From assembly GCA_002633005.1 (NCBI GenBank), contig NMRA01000029.1, positions 902,086-966,085 of the forward strand: a stretch of 64,000 bases of DNA, written 5' to 3'. Each line of letters begins with the position of its first letter. Position 1 is the first letter of the stretch. Source of the DNA: Phoronis australis (lineage: Eukaryota > Phoronida > Phoronidae). Shown piece after piece: positions 46,801-57,021 of this stretch. The notes beneath the pieces were generated by a model. That model did not search any database and was not told the DNA's origin. It saw only the letters and a program-made list of their open reading frames with translations. Made by a program: the position numbers and the translations under genes.

Positions 46801-49800
46801 GAGTGTAGGTGGGTGACTTTGCGTTCTTTTGCTGCTATCTGTTCCTTCAACACCAGTACATGCTGCTGCTGGTCAGAGAACTGTGCCTCCAGCGTTGTTT
46901 GTTGAGTCTTCATGCCAGCAACTTCAGTCTCTTTGTTGGACAGCTCTGTTTTGAGGTTCTCAACCTGAAATGTGAGACTGAAATGCTGTACAGTTTGCCT
47001 CGACTCAAATTTTGAAACCTGCTTATGGCAAAAATTACCACTTAAGTATGGGAATTTTTAGTTTTTCAACAGCTATGTTTAATAGGCAGAATGACATACG
47101 TCTTTAATATTTAGTAATCCACTTAGTGGCAACAAAATTTGATCCTTTGAATGTTAATTTTACAAAAAAGAGTATTAGAACAGCGTAATGAGAAAATGGA
47201 TATCTAATAAACAGGGGTTGGAATGACCAATGACAAAAAAGGAAAATTTTGCAGGTGATGTATAATTCCACAAATTAAAAGGCTTGCGTGATATTTTTTG
47301 TGTTGTAAAATTTAATAGAAATAAACGACTTTGCATGAATAAAGTCAAAATAGGGATAAACAAGAGACGAAAAACGAGGAAACTGGATATCAAATAAGAT
47401 GAAATATAGACCGAAAAAGAGGAAATCCTCTTAAAAGAGGAAAATTCCATCCAAGCCCTGGATGAAATTACATTTCAATAATTGAAATTGAACAGTTATT
47501 GTTCTATTCATAAACTGTAAACTGTAGTGATTTTCCGTATTCAATAAATGTGACGGATCTTTGCTTCTATGGAATGACAACTGGGCAATAGTTACATCCG
47601 AAATTCAAATCTCCTCTTGCACAAGTAGATGTTGTATGATTGGCCTAGTTTTCAAAAAGTTAGGTCACACATTTCTGAGCTAAAAAGTGAAGATACACTG
47701 CACCCCACTCAGCAACTCAAATTTCTTGGTGTCATTACCCAACTGTTAAACTTGATTGGCATTAGAATGATGAATATCAAAATAGTTTTAAGGAAATACT
47801 GATCATAAAATAATACAGGGACAAGAGCTGTGGGTAAATACTGAAGACTCAGAGAGGCACTGTGACATTTCAGGATGTGGCTAATATTCAGTCTACAACA
47901 ACTGGCGGCACTTTCTAGAATGAACAAGACGGCATAAAAAACCTGAAACAAAAAGAACAGCCTATATCCTACACGACCCCTGACCTTTGACTTGAGTAGT
48001 TTTTCCTGGCTCCTCAGTGTCTCCATCTCTTGATAGTCCACCTGGTGATCACTAGAAGTACTAGCACTAGCCTGTCTGGCTTGCTCCAAGGCAGCCTCCA
48101 GTTGCTGTATCTCTTGCTCCAGGCTCTCGATTCTGGAGTCCTAAAAAGTAACAGTAACCGTGTGCACATCAGGCTTTCCTGGTCACACAGCACAGCATGC
48201 TTTAGGAATATTAAGAGGATTAAAGACTAGAAGGAGGGGCTACTGTGTATATAACTCAAGTCAGCAGTATACGTGACAAATTCAGCAATGTGATTTACAG
48301 GACAAGGCAGTCACGACCACTAACAGTATTTTCGTTTAGAACCTCACTGTAAGATTGTCCTAACTACAAAGTTGAACTGACAAATATACTGAGGATGGAA
48401 GTTGTGCACAATCACAGAAAACAACTAATGCCATATTAAATCCTACCAAGTAATTTAAGTAATTTTTTTGTTATAGAGACATGTGTTCGTACAGGTGGAT
48501 TAAAATAACAAATACGTAACAAAACAGGAACACCCAGCCGACCATGGGGCTTATAAGTCACTTTAGATACACGAAAAAAAACCCCAAGTGTACACGCATT
48601 GCGAGAGGACCACATACAGAACACAGTCACTGTGATAAGAGTGATCATATTAAATAAATGAATCTACAAAGTGCTGAAAGAAAAGAAATCGAACAGTCCA
48701 CAATGGCCCATACGTAGAAAAATAGTGTGCATGTCAGGAAGTAGTCGAAGTGTTGCATATTGGGATTGACCCAAGTGTCGGCACATGGTGAGCGTAAACT
48801 GTATAAACAAAGATAAACGAAGAAAATTTGACAGAAGCAGACGTGGCAGGGGTTGTCATAAACAAGACCTTTGAAGCGTGCACTGTTGAAAAGCTCAAAC
48901 GTTGACTGCGTTGTGGAAATGGTGTTTCATGTTGTTATTAAAAAAATATCTAGGCATACAACAGGTGAATCCTCCGGCGCCACCCATCACTACAGTTACA
49001 AGCCAGAATTAACATCCGGGGCAATGCAAAGTGGTTACTCGGGTCTATCCCAAGATGTACCGTGGTACCAAAGGGCGCGGCTTTCAAAATGTCGGATCTT
49101 CGTATCAGCTATTCAAACAAAGACAAATCCTTAAGCATTGTATTTTAGTTGATAATTTCCACATACCCTGCCATCAAGAAGGGCCTGAACTGCATCCAAA
49201 CTCTGCGAGTCACGATTAGCCTTGTCTAGTTGAGCTCTGGTCTGGTTGAGAACAGCTGTACTCTCATCCAGTCTCTGAAAAAAATGGAAGAAAATCGGTT
49301 TAATTGTATTTTATTTCAAATGCTTCGGATATACCCTCGGCTGGCAACACATTCCCTCTGACCTCATAGCATAACAACAGGTCAGAAACACCTCCGGGAC
49401 GAATAAAAAAAAATCAATTTTGGTTTGAATTTTGGTGCCTCAAATTTTACATACTGTACGAAACGTAAGAATTTTTACTGTAATTTAACAAAATAACTTA
49501 GAATTCCGCCATGATAACAAAGTGCAGTCAGAATTCATAGTAGCTTGAAAGATGAGCTATAACAGGAAGATTTTGTCTAACTGTCATTAGCGAGTATCTT
49601 ATTAGCGCAAATCCTCGGTCACTGTATCTGAGGGAAGAAACACGTTCACCAGGACTCAGATCCAAACACACTCAGTTAAGATTGCAATACACCTACCTGC
49701 CTATGGTGATTTACGATGTCAAAATATTGACTTTGGAAATTACACCAATTATCACCGTCAAATGAGTAGTAATTTGTATGCAACTTATGAGATTTCTGAG

Positions 49801-52073
49801 CCATGGAAGAACAGACATATTGTCGAGCTCGTTAAGCTCAAAATAGTTTTGCACCATAAGCAGGTAATGTCAGCTCAGTGACAATAGCCCCGTTCTGTTC
49901 CTGGTAGAGCTAAGAATATTGGATGCTTTAAACGCTTTAATCTCAGGAAAAGAATTAAAACAGCTTCGCCTGTTTTTTTTTTCCTGGAATCAATACATGG
50001 CACTGTGATATTTGTCTTTCAGATAAATGTCATGAGTATAGTATTCACATCACAAAACTATAGATGGCTAGGCAATAAAACTAAGGTTTAGTTTGGTGAG
50101 GATTCATGGTGACTGAATAGATAGACAAAAAGACAAATATTCTTTCAATGCAAGACATAGCTCTAAAATGAGCTCGTGCTAAGTACAAGACCCTTCCATA
50201 TTCCATAAACAGATATTGATGGAGTTTACATACATCATAAACCACATCAGGCCCAGCGTTACCTGGTTACAGTAATTCTCCACATATTTTGCACAAAAAA
50301 TATTTGCCAAAAATGACATTTTTACATTTTTCAAAGGCTGATTATTTTACTACAAATATTGGAAACTACCAAATGTTGTTTTCAGACATCTACATGGTAC
50401 AAACTGTGCAAGTAGACTAGTTCTATGTTTTGTGAAGAAAATAGACAAAACAGAATTTCGGATGTCGGCCATATTGTTTTGTAGAATTACCTCAACACTC
50501 ATGTTGATTGACATACTTAATTCACTGAAAAAACCAGGCTGTCGTGGGCGAATGTAAATAAAAACAATTCCATGTGTTTTGGTAACTTCTACAGTTCCAA
50601 TGAGCAGTGTTCATTGGCCAATCAGCTATCTTGGAGGCATCAAACAAAACCTGCAGTGAAGAACACAGACGCTTGCCATCCCAACAGCACCTTGACTTGC
50701 TGTAATCTTACTATCTAAGATCCAAGCCTATTTACAGTTGGCGAACCTTCCTCAACTCAACATATAACCCACACCACACCAGTCCAGCCACATTTATTAT
50801 ATAGCCTGCTGCATTGGCTTGAAGCTGTATCCACTATCTTTAAAAATAATTTAGATGTAGACCGTTTACCATATAAAACAAAAAGTGAATCACCACGGCA
50901 TTGTATCTGACACCAGTTGCTGCATCACACAGTTCCACCACCAACCATCAACTTTACTGAATATCTAAGTGACCGACCACACCCACCTCTTGTAAAGCCT
51001 CAATCTGTAACTGCCTCTGATCATTGTCCATCTCCAGTTGGTGAACCTTCCTCTGCTCTGTTACTAACTCCGCCCTCAACTTGTCACTCTCCATTCTGTC
51101 TTCCTCCATTACCTTCACAGGTAAACCTAAAATGAATGAACAAGAAAAATCTAAAGTCAATAATCTGCCAACTAACTGTGATGACAAATAAAATTTTGAA
51201 ACCCAATTCAACTTCGCAAAAAAGAATTTCACAGTGACCATAAGCCTCCATTGTATTCAAAGTCCGTTCCTCGTCAGTCATCCATCTTGCGTTAATTTTT
51301 GTATAACATCTTTTTTTGGGGGTCACACTATACATTGACCACCATAGGTGAAACTAAAATCTCTAAAGATTCAACTGTCTGTCTTGGCTAGGTGTAGACA
51401 ACAATGCCCTAGCATGTATTTGGCAGTGCAGAATATAGAACCAGGTGTAGCAATAGTCGGGGCATTCTTCTCACTAAAATACTACGTCGAGACTCATTTG
51501 TGAAACAACATTGTTCAGAAGAGATTCAAGATTGAAAACTCACTTTTTGTGACCTTTTCCGTGAAACTGGGGAAAGATTTAGGATTCATTCACGTTTACG
51601 TCTCCTGGGCTTATTTTCAGAAAATTTTTGTTATCTATGACAGTTGAGCAAATATTCGGAGGAAACGGGGAAGGGAGCTTGTTACAGGATTGATTCTCTT
51701 GCATTAGTCCGCTGAGTAAATATTTGGGGGAAGGGGCATGCCAGCAAACTACGCGGGTAACACACCACCCATCTTGTGTACTCTCTCAGATACTCACACG
51801 TGACGTGATCATCTCACCTTTGCTCTTCAACATTTCCAATAGTTTCTTGATGCTCTCATCTCTCGCTGCTAGTGTCTGTTTCTGTGTGTCTATCCTCAGG
51901 TTCATCTCGTCCACGGTCTTGCGTAGGATGATCAACTCCTTCGCCTGTCGTTCCTTTTCCCGTTTCATGGTCTCCACGTCCTGTACAGTGAAATGGCGAG
52001 AATTTGACCAGCCGCCGGTGGCGTGCGACGACTGAAGCTGTTCTTGCAGAGTCTGAATGGTCATGGTTTGTTT
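31229..52073 (-). CDS. erc: ERC / ELKS / CAST active-zone scaffold protein, 3' 18 exons (5' partial)
   Basis: Exons, 5' to 3': 51818-52073, 50987-51126, 49167-49274, 47985-48140, 46797-46964, 45701-45868, 44175-44329, 43464-43587, 42914-43045, 42286-42387, 41476-41576, 40188-40323, 37020-37151, 36377-36522, 35333-35480, 34591-34689, 32273-32446, 31229-31384. They total 2601 nt, 866 residues plus stop, with every phase matching. The product is almost wholly coiled coil. Blocks diagnostic of ERC1/ERC2 include TQKQTLAARDESIKKLLEML, EIDRLLDILKEVENEK, AEKKKSAQILEEARKRE and MEMKQEALLASITEKDSHIG. The C-terminus aligns with the FIP-RBD-like tail of the ERC long form (LQDYVNILVQKV). ERC proteins scaffold presynaptic active zones with RIM, liprin-alpha and Munc13, and bind Rab6 at secretory sites. 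The N-terminal part (about 200 residues in vertebrates) was not found in this window. The final LWM is discussed in the findings. Confidence 0.92.
32273..32446 (-). CDS. erc: ERC exon 17 of those found
   Basis: Acceptor GATAATTACAG, donor GTGAGT, 174 nt. It encodes EYDKRRLRLLIDQLVAGCLE and ERNPQVLEGLPRVQV. It corresponds to the vertebrate segment with KLKLYIGHL and DPLILRGL. Confidence 0.88.
32760..32830 (+). mobile_element. tRNA-like sequence (tRNA pseudogene or SINE head)
   Basis: It has a good D-arm/A-box (TAGCTCAGTGGTAAGAGCA) and a B-box-like GTTTGATTCCC. The T-stem does not pair, the acceptor stem does not close, and position 33 of the anticodon loop would not be T. It is therefore not a functional tRNA. 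Confidence 0.55.
34591..34689 (-). CDS. erc: ERC exon 16 of those found
   Basis: Acceptor TGTGCATTTCAG, donor GTACAA, 99 nt. It encodes TQKRMKMMMQEEAKASN and ends RQKQSHDQ, equal to the TQNRMKLM...SPDQ segment after which vertebrate ERC splices to alternative C-termini. Confidence 0.9.
35333..35480 (-). CDS. erc: ERC exon 15 of those found
   Basis: Acceptor CCCTTGTAG, donor GTATGT, 148 nt. It encodes QEALLASITEKDSHIGLLEM and ends KDALHLQLKDL, a nearly exact match to the ERC QEALLAAISEKDANIALLEL block. Confidence 0.95.
36377..36522 (-). CDS. erc: ERC exon 14 of those found
   Basis: Acceptor GCGTTCCAG, donor GTAAGT, 146 nt. It encodes LQKITGELDKLRKN and LRAERKKHLDEVMEM, the LRAERRKHLEEVLEM block of the family. 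Confidence 0.93.
37020..37151 (-). CDS. erc: ERC exon 13 of those found
   Basis: Acceptor GCGGCTTTAG, donor GTAAGG, 132 nt. It encodes QKEDRVEELQEALKESVKIT then AEREVVLAEQQ, closely matching DRIEELEEALRESVQITAER. Confidence 0.93.
38545..38760. repeat. Dispersed repeat in an ERC intron
   Basis: It starts AAATCTCACCAATTTAGAAC followed by CATGGCTGACAAGTG. Related sequence occurs at about 39488-39690, 57268-57475, 58339-58550 and 59725-59960. It is diverged and non-coding. Confidence 0.45.
39488..39690. repeat. Dispersed repeat in an ERC intron, second copy
   Basis: AAAATCTCACAAATCGAAGA then CAATATGGCGAACAAGTGA, similar in order and spacing to the copy at 38545. Confidence 0.45.
40188..40323 (-). 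CDS. erc: ERC exon 12 of those found
   Basis: Acceptor GCTATCAG, donor GTAGGG, 136 nt. It encodes AEKKKSAQILEEARKREGSL, a highly conserved ERC block. Confidence 0.93.
40394..40775. mobile_element. Palindromic MITE with about 120-bp inverted arms
   Basis: The left arm starts GACCTCAACTCTTAAGTAAA; the right arm read in reverse starts GACCTCGACTCTAAGTAAAA. Both contain CTATGCTTTGTCAA-like and AAGATCGAGGATTCTAAAAA blocks. It is 382 bp, non-coding, and in an ERC intron. Confidence 0.7.
40881..41284. repeat. Inverted pair of minisatellite arms
   Basis: The left arm (about 40881-41004) repeats a 19-20-bp unit like TGTAGTTCATTTGGGAACG. The right arm (about 41120-41284) carries the same unit inverted (AAACTACACATCCCCAAAT). 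Together they could form a long cruciform. Confidence 0.75.
41476..41576 (-). CDS. erc: ERC exon 11 of those found
   Basis: Acceptor CCTTTTTACAG, donor GTGAGT, 101 nt. It encodes TEIDRLLDILKEVENEKYNK, nearly identical to the vertebrate ERC sequence at this point. Confidence 0.93.
41914..42148. mobile_element. hAT-like MITE, copy 1
   Basis: Starts CAGGGCTTGGAATGACCAAT and resembles two other ERC-intron insertions along its length. Its right end is eroded (TTCCTAACCT). Confidence 0.6.
42286..42387 (-). CDS. erc: ERC exon 10 of those found
   Basis: Acceptor TTGGTTTTTAG, donor GTAAGT, 102 nt. It encodes LKSQLATAQSQQSSADSDEK and IRQLESEVAHHSDQ, matching the RIQQLEREIARYKDE region. Confidence 0.88.
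42914..43045 (-). CDS. erc: ERC exon 9 of those found
   Basis: Acceptor CACCATTTCAG, donor GTGAGT, 132 nt. It encodes AELTSMSTQLSDLKSKKDST and ends NSFKTELEV, aligned with the vertebrate LKKDSRLKTLE region. Confidence 0.88.
43464..43587 (-). CDS. erc: ERC exon 8 of those found
   Basis: Acceptor GACATCCAG, donor GTATGT, 124 nt. It encodes LKEQKERMEKDHQDEVDMIG and ends DDFQKDLASKN. A closer GTAAAA donor would break the frame. Confidence 0.85.
43821..43876. repeat. (AAC)n microsatellite
   Basis: About 18 perfect AAC units in an ERC intron. Confidence 0.97.
44175..44329 (-). CDS. erc: ERC exon 7 of those found
   Basis: Acceptor ACATTTCACAG, donor GTAGGA, 155 nt. It encodes IDSLEEQIREKEDQINMSK and ASSLQETIDEKEKQID, aligned with the ENLQEQLRDKEKQ block. 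Confidence 0.9.
45701..45868 (-). CDS. erc: ERC exon 6 of those found
   Basis: Acceptor CTACTTCCTAG, donor GTGTGT, 168 nt. It encodes IDDLRERLVEKEEQLDKRAQ and ends REGKLNTVNKK, in line with the family's LRLRLEEKETMLNKK block. Confidence 0.9.
45932..46183. mobile_element. hAT-like MITE, copy 2
   Basis: Starts CAGGGATTGGAATGACAGAT and ends GGAAAATTCCAAGCCCTG, so the ends are inverted repeats. ATCACT flanks both sides as a 6-bp direct repeat, a probable target-site duplication. hAT is only suggested by the CAGGG end; hAT elements normally duplicate 8 bp. Confidence 0.65.
46797..46964 (-). CDS. erc: ERC exon 5 of those found
   Basis: Acceptor ACATTTCAG, donor GTACGT, 168 nt. It encodes VENLKTELSNKETEVAG and EAQFSDQQQHVLVLKEQIAA, matching the vertebrate segment with QFSD and VLKE. 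Confidence 0.9.
47212..47460. mobile_element. hAT-like MITE, copy 3
   Basis: Starts CAGGGGTTGGAATGACCAAT and ends CCAAGCCCTG, same orientation and internal sequence as copies 1 and 2. No clear target duplication. Confidence 0.65.
47985..48140 (-). CDS. erc: ERC exon 4 of those found
   Basis: Acceptor TACTTTTTAG, donor GTCAGG (weak but in frame), 156 nt. It encodes DSRIESLEQEIQQLEAALEQ and ends QEKLLKSK. The next exon starts with the Val of the family's NKVEQL block. Confidence 0.85.
49167..49274 (-). CDS. erc: ERC exon 3 of those found
   Basis: Acceptor TTTTTTTCAG, donor GTATGT, 108 nt, phase 0. It encodes LDESTAVLNQTRAQLDKANR and ends DAVQALLDGR, coiled coil. Confidence 0.85.
50987..51126 (-). 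CDS. erc: ERC exon 2 of those found
   Basis: Acceptor CATTTTAG, donor GTGGGT, 140 nt. It encodes VKVMEEDRMESDKLRAELV and MDNDQRQLQIEALQE. The first two bases complete the Gly of the SKGL block. Confidence 0.85.
51818..52073 (-). CDS. erc: ERC exon (first found)
   Basis: Acceptor CGTATCTTTCAG, donor GTGAGA, 256 nt, phase 0 in, 1 out. It contains TMTIQTLQEQL and TQKQTLAARDESIKKLLEML, the most conserved N-terminal coiled-coil block of the family. A second GTGAGT further in would not keep the next exon in frame with the family sequence. Confidence 0.9.
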
Positions 52074-53290
52074 CTGAAAGATACGAAATATAGTTCGCGT
52101 GATGGTCCATGACATCGAACTACATGCGAAAGACAATCCAGTGTTTGAACTTTGCGTGAGGTGGTACAGTGATGAAATAGTGACATATTCAAGTTCATTA
52201 GTTGTGATAATACATGGTGAAGTTTTTGTTTGACACGTGTTCAGCACCATCTATAATTCAGGGGTGAGCCATTGACCTGGACTTTTCCATGCTTTATAAA
52301 TATTAAGTACCACAAAAATTCTCCACTTATGGACAGTGAAAATTAAATAATTTGATCAAGGCTGCAGCTTGTCGTAAACTCTGGAAATATATGAAATATT
52401 AGTTGCCTCAAATTCAAGAATCACCAGAAAAGACATTGTGTGCCATTTGAGAAACTATGTCAAAATCGCCCTCATCCCAAATTCCTGAATCAAGAAATTT
52501 CAATTTTTGCAGTTTATGTGTCCCAAATAAGAGAATTTTCACCACACACAAAACTTATACTGGGATGCACCGAAACTACATATCACCAACTTCCCATTTA
52601 TTGTCACCTCAGTACCCTGTTCAGACAAGCAATTGACATCACTGACACAGACTAAACTGAAGACAATGTTGGATTGTATAGTAGCTGTTGCTACAGCAAC
52701 CAAATAACATACATTCAGGATGTTTTGTTATTTATACTTATCTACATGCAAATACAAGGTTTTCAAACTCCACTGACACTATTCCAATATTAAATTGACA
52801 GTGGAAATGCCAATTATCAAATAAATGGCCAAAACATTTCTTGAGACACGCTCCACATAATTTCATCCTCATTGATTATAAGACCAGGGTTGTCTTATCT
52901 ACAGCAATGCAGGTCATCTATTCCAACTGTTCTCAGACCCATTTCCAGCTGAGAACTCTCATGAGACTGCAGTTAATTCCAGAAAACTAGCTCAACACAC
53001 ACTGATTTTCCTTTATGATCAGCAAAATGAATGAGGATCCTTGTGAAACCCAACATGCAGCTGACGTAGGGAGATAATCCGAGTACAAGAAACGATCATA
53101 GATATCGGTCCCCAGATAGAAGAAACGATGTCGGCTGCATATTAAAGAATAAATTGCACAGATGTATCAAAAATGATAGAGCACACGCCTAAAGCATGTT
53201 TGTTTCATAAGAAGTGACTTGTCACAAAAACAGCATCTCCTCTCTAATCAGCAAAAAGTACGCATTAACTCTATGCTGCATGGAAAATAC

Positions 53291-53399
53291 TGTTTTAACC
53301 CACAGGCATCCTCAGTTTCTGATCGTCCACAATACACTTGTGGTATTATATAGTGTATTGTGGATGATCAGAAGCTGAGGACGCCTATGTTTTAACCCA
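53291..53399. mobile_element. Short foldback element or hairpin with 12-bp flanking direct repeats
   Basis: An 85-bp near-perfect hairpin (arms GGCATCCTCAGTTTCTGATC and GATCAGAAGCTGAGGACGCC) lies between two identical TGTTTTAACCCA copies at 53291-53302 and 53388-53399. The direct repeats look like a target-site duplication. Confidence 0.65.
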
Positions 53400-53889
53400 A
53401 AGATTCAAAGACAACTGATCACGCCAGGCACAACACCTGACAACAACTGAAATATAACAAGTGCAGCTTCCCTAACACAAAATGGTTCTTTGTAAATCTA
53501 TAAAATCAATGTATTCCCCTTTAAGACGGCCACAAGCCCACTTTCAGTCAAAAACTAAAATTTTATCAGGTTGTTCCAAGTTTGTAATTGTAGATAAATT
53601 AGATGTGATTTTTGAGTTTGCAAAAAACAGACAACAAGATGGCTTGTCGTAATGGGTTGAGAGAAGATTTTAAGCACAAATAACGAGCCTGTTTTTTTCA
53701 AGCCCAGACACCCCCATTTTATGGGAGTTGATACCAGTTTTATAGCTGCAAGTGTTCAGTATGAAGGTTATTTCTTTGGTGTAATGTGAATTTATAGCCA
53801 CCTTGATTTTGAGGAATGGATACTGCTATGAACGGACATGCAGTGCAGTCTCTCTTTGATAACAGAATAATTTTATTTCACATTTTAAT

Positions 53890-53933
53890 GTCTGAAATTA
53901 GTAAGATTTTAAAAAATCTTACTAATTTCAGAC
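53890..53933. repeat. Perfect 21-bp inverted repeat with 2-bp spacer
   Basis: The arm GTCTGAAATTAGTAAGATTT plus T is followed after AA by its exact complement. Confidence 0.95.
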
Positions 53934-54984
53934 AAAAATAAGGACCAAAATTGAAATTTTTTATTATCAAAGGGTGTTAAAATTTTCTGAAATATTGACA
54001 GTTAAAGTAATGAACAGGAAAATGGTAACGCATTACTATGATGTTACTTGTCATCAGGGAAAAAAGTGGGAAAACAAAAATTCATATTGTTTTCAAAAAT
54101 TGATGAAATTTCACTTTCAGTACTTGGACAGAGTAGCAACAGAAAATTCAAACTTGACTTGAATTTAAAGATTCATGTGCGCATTCGAAAATCCATGTCC
54201 ATACTGTGGGAAGTTTGTGTGTTATGCCTTCAAATAAAAGCACTGAGTTGGTACCAAAAATCCAAAATGCCCTAAACTCAGTTAAGAAATGACTAATTTC
54301 CCTATACTTCAAACTTGTTGCATAGGTTTTAAAACTTGACACAAGTAAGTCAAACTCAAGTCATGACAAAAATTCAATCTCCAACCATTGACCAGTCCAA
54401 GCAGTTTGTGGAGAACATTGCCTGTTCACAATGTTTTCATCATAGTTGTCATAACACACTGATAATGGTATAAGGAGTGTTTGGACAACATTTTCCAACT
54501 CAGCAGTCTATCTGGAGCCAAAAGTAAAGTACCACATAGCCTAAACAAGACTCAATCAACCAGGACAGTGTGCACATACTATGGCGTGTTATGTATTGCA
54601 AAATTCAATGTTCAAAAATTACATGTGATGTTATTATATGTATTCGATACCTTATATTTATAATTGATATTATTCTTTGTATATTTGATGTTAACATTTT
54701 TGTATTCCATAATAAAATATATTTGTGTGTGGTTAACTACCCATATGTTCAATGTTTCCAAAGATATATTTGATGTTTCCTTTCATATGTTCAATTATGG
54801 AATTTTGGGTATCATGAAACGACGGCTGTGATTGGTTCTTAAATTGATTAATATGGACGTTACTGAACCACAATCCCTGTTTCCTTATATTTTCGACAAC
54901 TTAGCTACTTTCCTCCATACTTATGAACACGCATTCAGTTCAGGTGATTGAGAAGTGGTGAATGATACGCGACCAATTAATGCC

Positions 54985-55131
54985 TATTTATACGCCCCTG
55001 AGTCCACTGACAGGCAGGTTTTGTGAGGAACTCAGTTCAGAACCTGACCAGACAACAAACTACCAGCTCCAGGCCCAGGGCCCGGGGGAGCACGACCGCG
55101 AGTCAACGAGTTCCCCTCCGGTTGAGGCCTT
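54985..55131 (+). promoter_or_regulatory. Candidate promoter and non-coding first exon
   Basis: TATTTATA at 54985-54992 is followed about 25-30 bp later by a GC-rich segment (55035-55130). That segment ends at a strong donor (CTT/GTAAGT at 55132). The GC-rich part contains CCCAGGGCCCGGGGGAGCAC and stands out from the AT-rich flanks. There is no ATG inside. A gene on the + strand is only inferred. Confidence 0.25.
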
Positions 55132-55290
55132 GTAAGTGGAGAGTTACCCACTGCCAAGGTATGAAACACTATAAACCAATCACAGCCGTGGTTTTAATTT
55201 ACCCTGAGTTCCGTAATCGAATATAACCGTAAACAACATCGAATGCAAAACGTGATAGAATTACTTCGTTAACAAAGTGGTTAAATTGTT

Positions 55291-55327
55291 AGCATTTTCA
55301 CTAGCTGACAAAGCTAGTGAAAATGCT
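55291..55327. repeat. Perfect 16-bp stem hairpin
   Basis: AGCATTTTCACTAGCT, a 5-base loop, then its exact complement. Confidence 0.95.
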
Positions 55328-57021
55328 ACTGTTTTAGAATCTTGTGTAAACCTAGTGTAATGCAAGATGGCTGCATGGTTAAAAAATGAGTCAAACATTC
55401 AGCATGCATTATGCAGATGTTACAAGAGGTTAGGAACAAGGGTGAAGATATTTAGTCCCCTCTCTCATTGAATGATTATCGTAACAAAAATCCCTCCTAG
55501 CACTCCAGCAACATTTTATCACAATGCGTAAGAAAATCCCCTGTACCCAGAATTGTAAATCTACCAGTGGAATAGATATGTTCAATGTGCCTCTGGAAAA
55601 GCATTGCACAATTTCATCTAACCACACAACTATTGGACATTGCATGCCAACATCCTTCAAAATGATCATTTGAATACGCTTCTAAACACATTACATTGAG
55701 AATGAGACTACAACGCTTTTTAAGAGCCATCACTGAAATTTACTGCAGCTTGCGATATATGATTTGCATGTTGAAGGGCAGACCGTGTATGTAAACCAAT
55801 TTCACAAACGGGGATAACCTCCGAGCAGTAATGAAGTTCCGTCAATACCGATCGAAAAAGCAATTCATGCAAATGGCAATCATGAAGGCATCAGGTTTGA
55901 CTGATCTTTTCAACTTAATCTACTAGTTTTGCAAACATGACTATCAAAAGAAGTTTACCCTTTAGTGGTCATTAACTTTGGATTATCGTGGTGATCAAAC
56001 GACTAACATGATGAAAATATCTAATAACACAATGCAGTAATCTTAATGAATTTTAGGTGTTTCTTAATCACATGATGACAAGGCCAATCACAGGGGTTTG
56101 TAGATTCGAAGACATTCCAGCTTCAAGTTAGGAACAGAGCTCATAGAAGCAAACCACGGATTTGGTTTTGTTAAAGCTGCGTTTCCCAGTTGGCAAAAAA
56201 ACTAACATCGGTGTCACAATACACCTCACCGCGACACGATTCTATTTTAGTTACCAGCAAGGACGGTGATTCAAGAATACGTTTCCAGCCTTGGACAACC
56301 CTGAACTAGCGAATTCGAAAATGTCACGTGTATACATTGCCTGTGACTTCAGTTGGCAACGGAGATGGAACTCCATCACAGGAAGGAATACTACCAGATG
56401 GTTTTGCGGTAATAAAAGACTTAATCCAATTTTCATTTTAGCCAGCTTAAACAAGACGAAGTACTGCTTTAATGAAAGCCCTGGGACATGCCACCAACTT
56501 GAGTGGGTATTTTTTGAGGGTAATTGACTTGGTCTCCTATGCAGGGGTTTTTGATAACTTGGCATCTATCGCCACAGGAACCCATTTCGCCATAGCGTAT
56601 GGTTCTGTTACACAAAAAATGAATTCAGACTTAAGTTAGAAATTTTGTTCTTAAGCGCAACACAAATATTTCCGAAAAATGCTTTAACAGTCACTTGCAC
56701 AAAAGTGCAAAGTCTCTAAGAATATTGACACAACAGCTAGTTACTAAAAAAATTTCTTTCAAATTATTTTTAGACTGAGATGCACTCATAATTACTTGGC
56801 TAAACCTTTATTCAGCAAGTGCGGGATCGTAGGACCAAACCTCTGTGTTAAGTCTTCAGGCACCTTCCACAAAATACACCCCAGGTATTGAGATGATGAG
56901 GAATTTGAATAAGTGTTGGCATACCATATTGTGAGAGTGCCAGGAAATTTAGAGGCTTTGGAATGGCCAACTGAACAGTGATTCACTTGTTTCAGCATAA
57001 CACACTGAGGAGACACATTAC

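Noticed and set aside
44124-46913. + strand frames over ERC exons (for example 44124-44351, 45575-45946)
   Set aside because: Antisense shadows of verified ERC exons.
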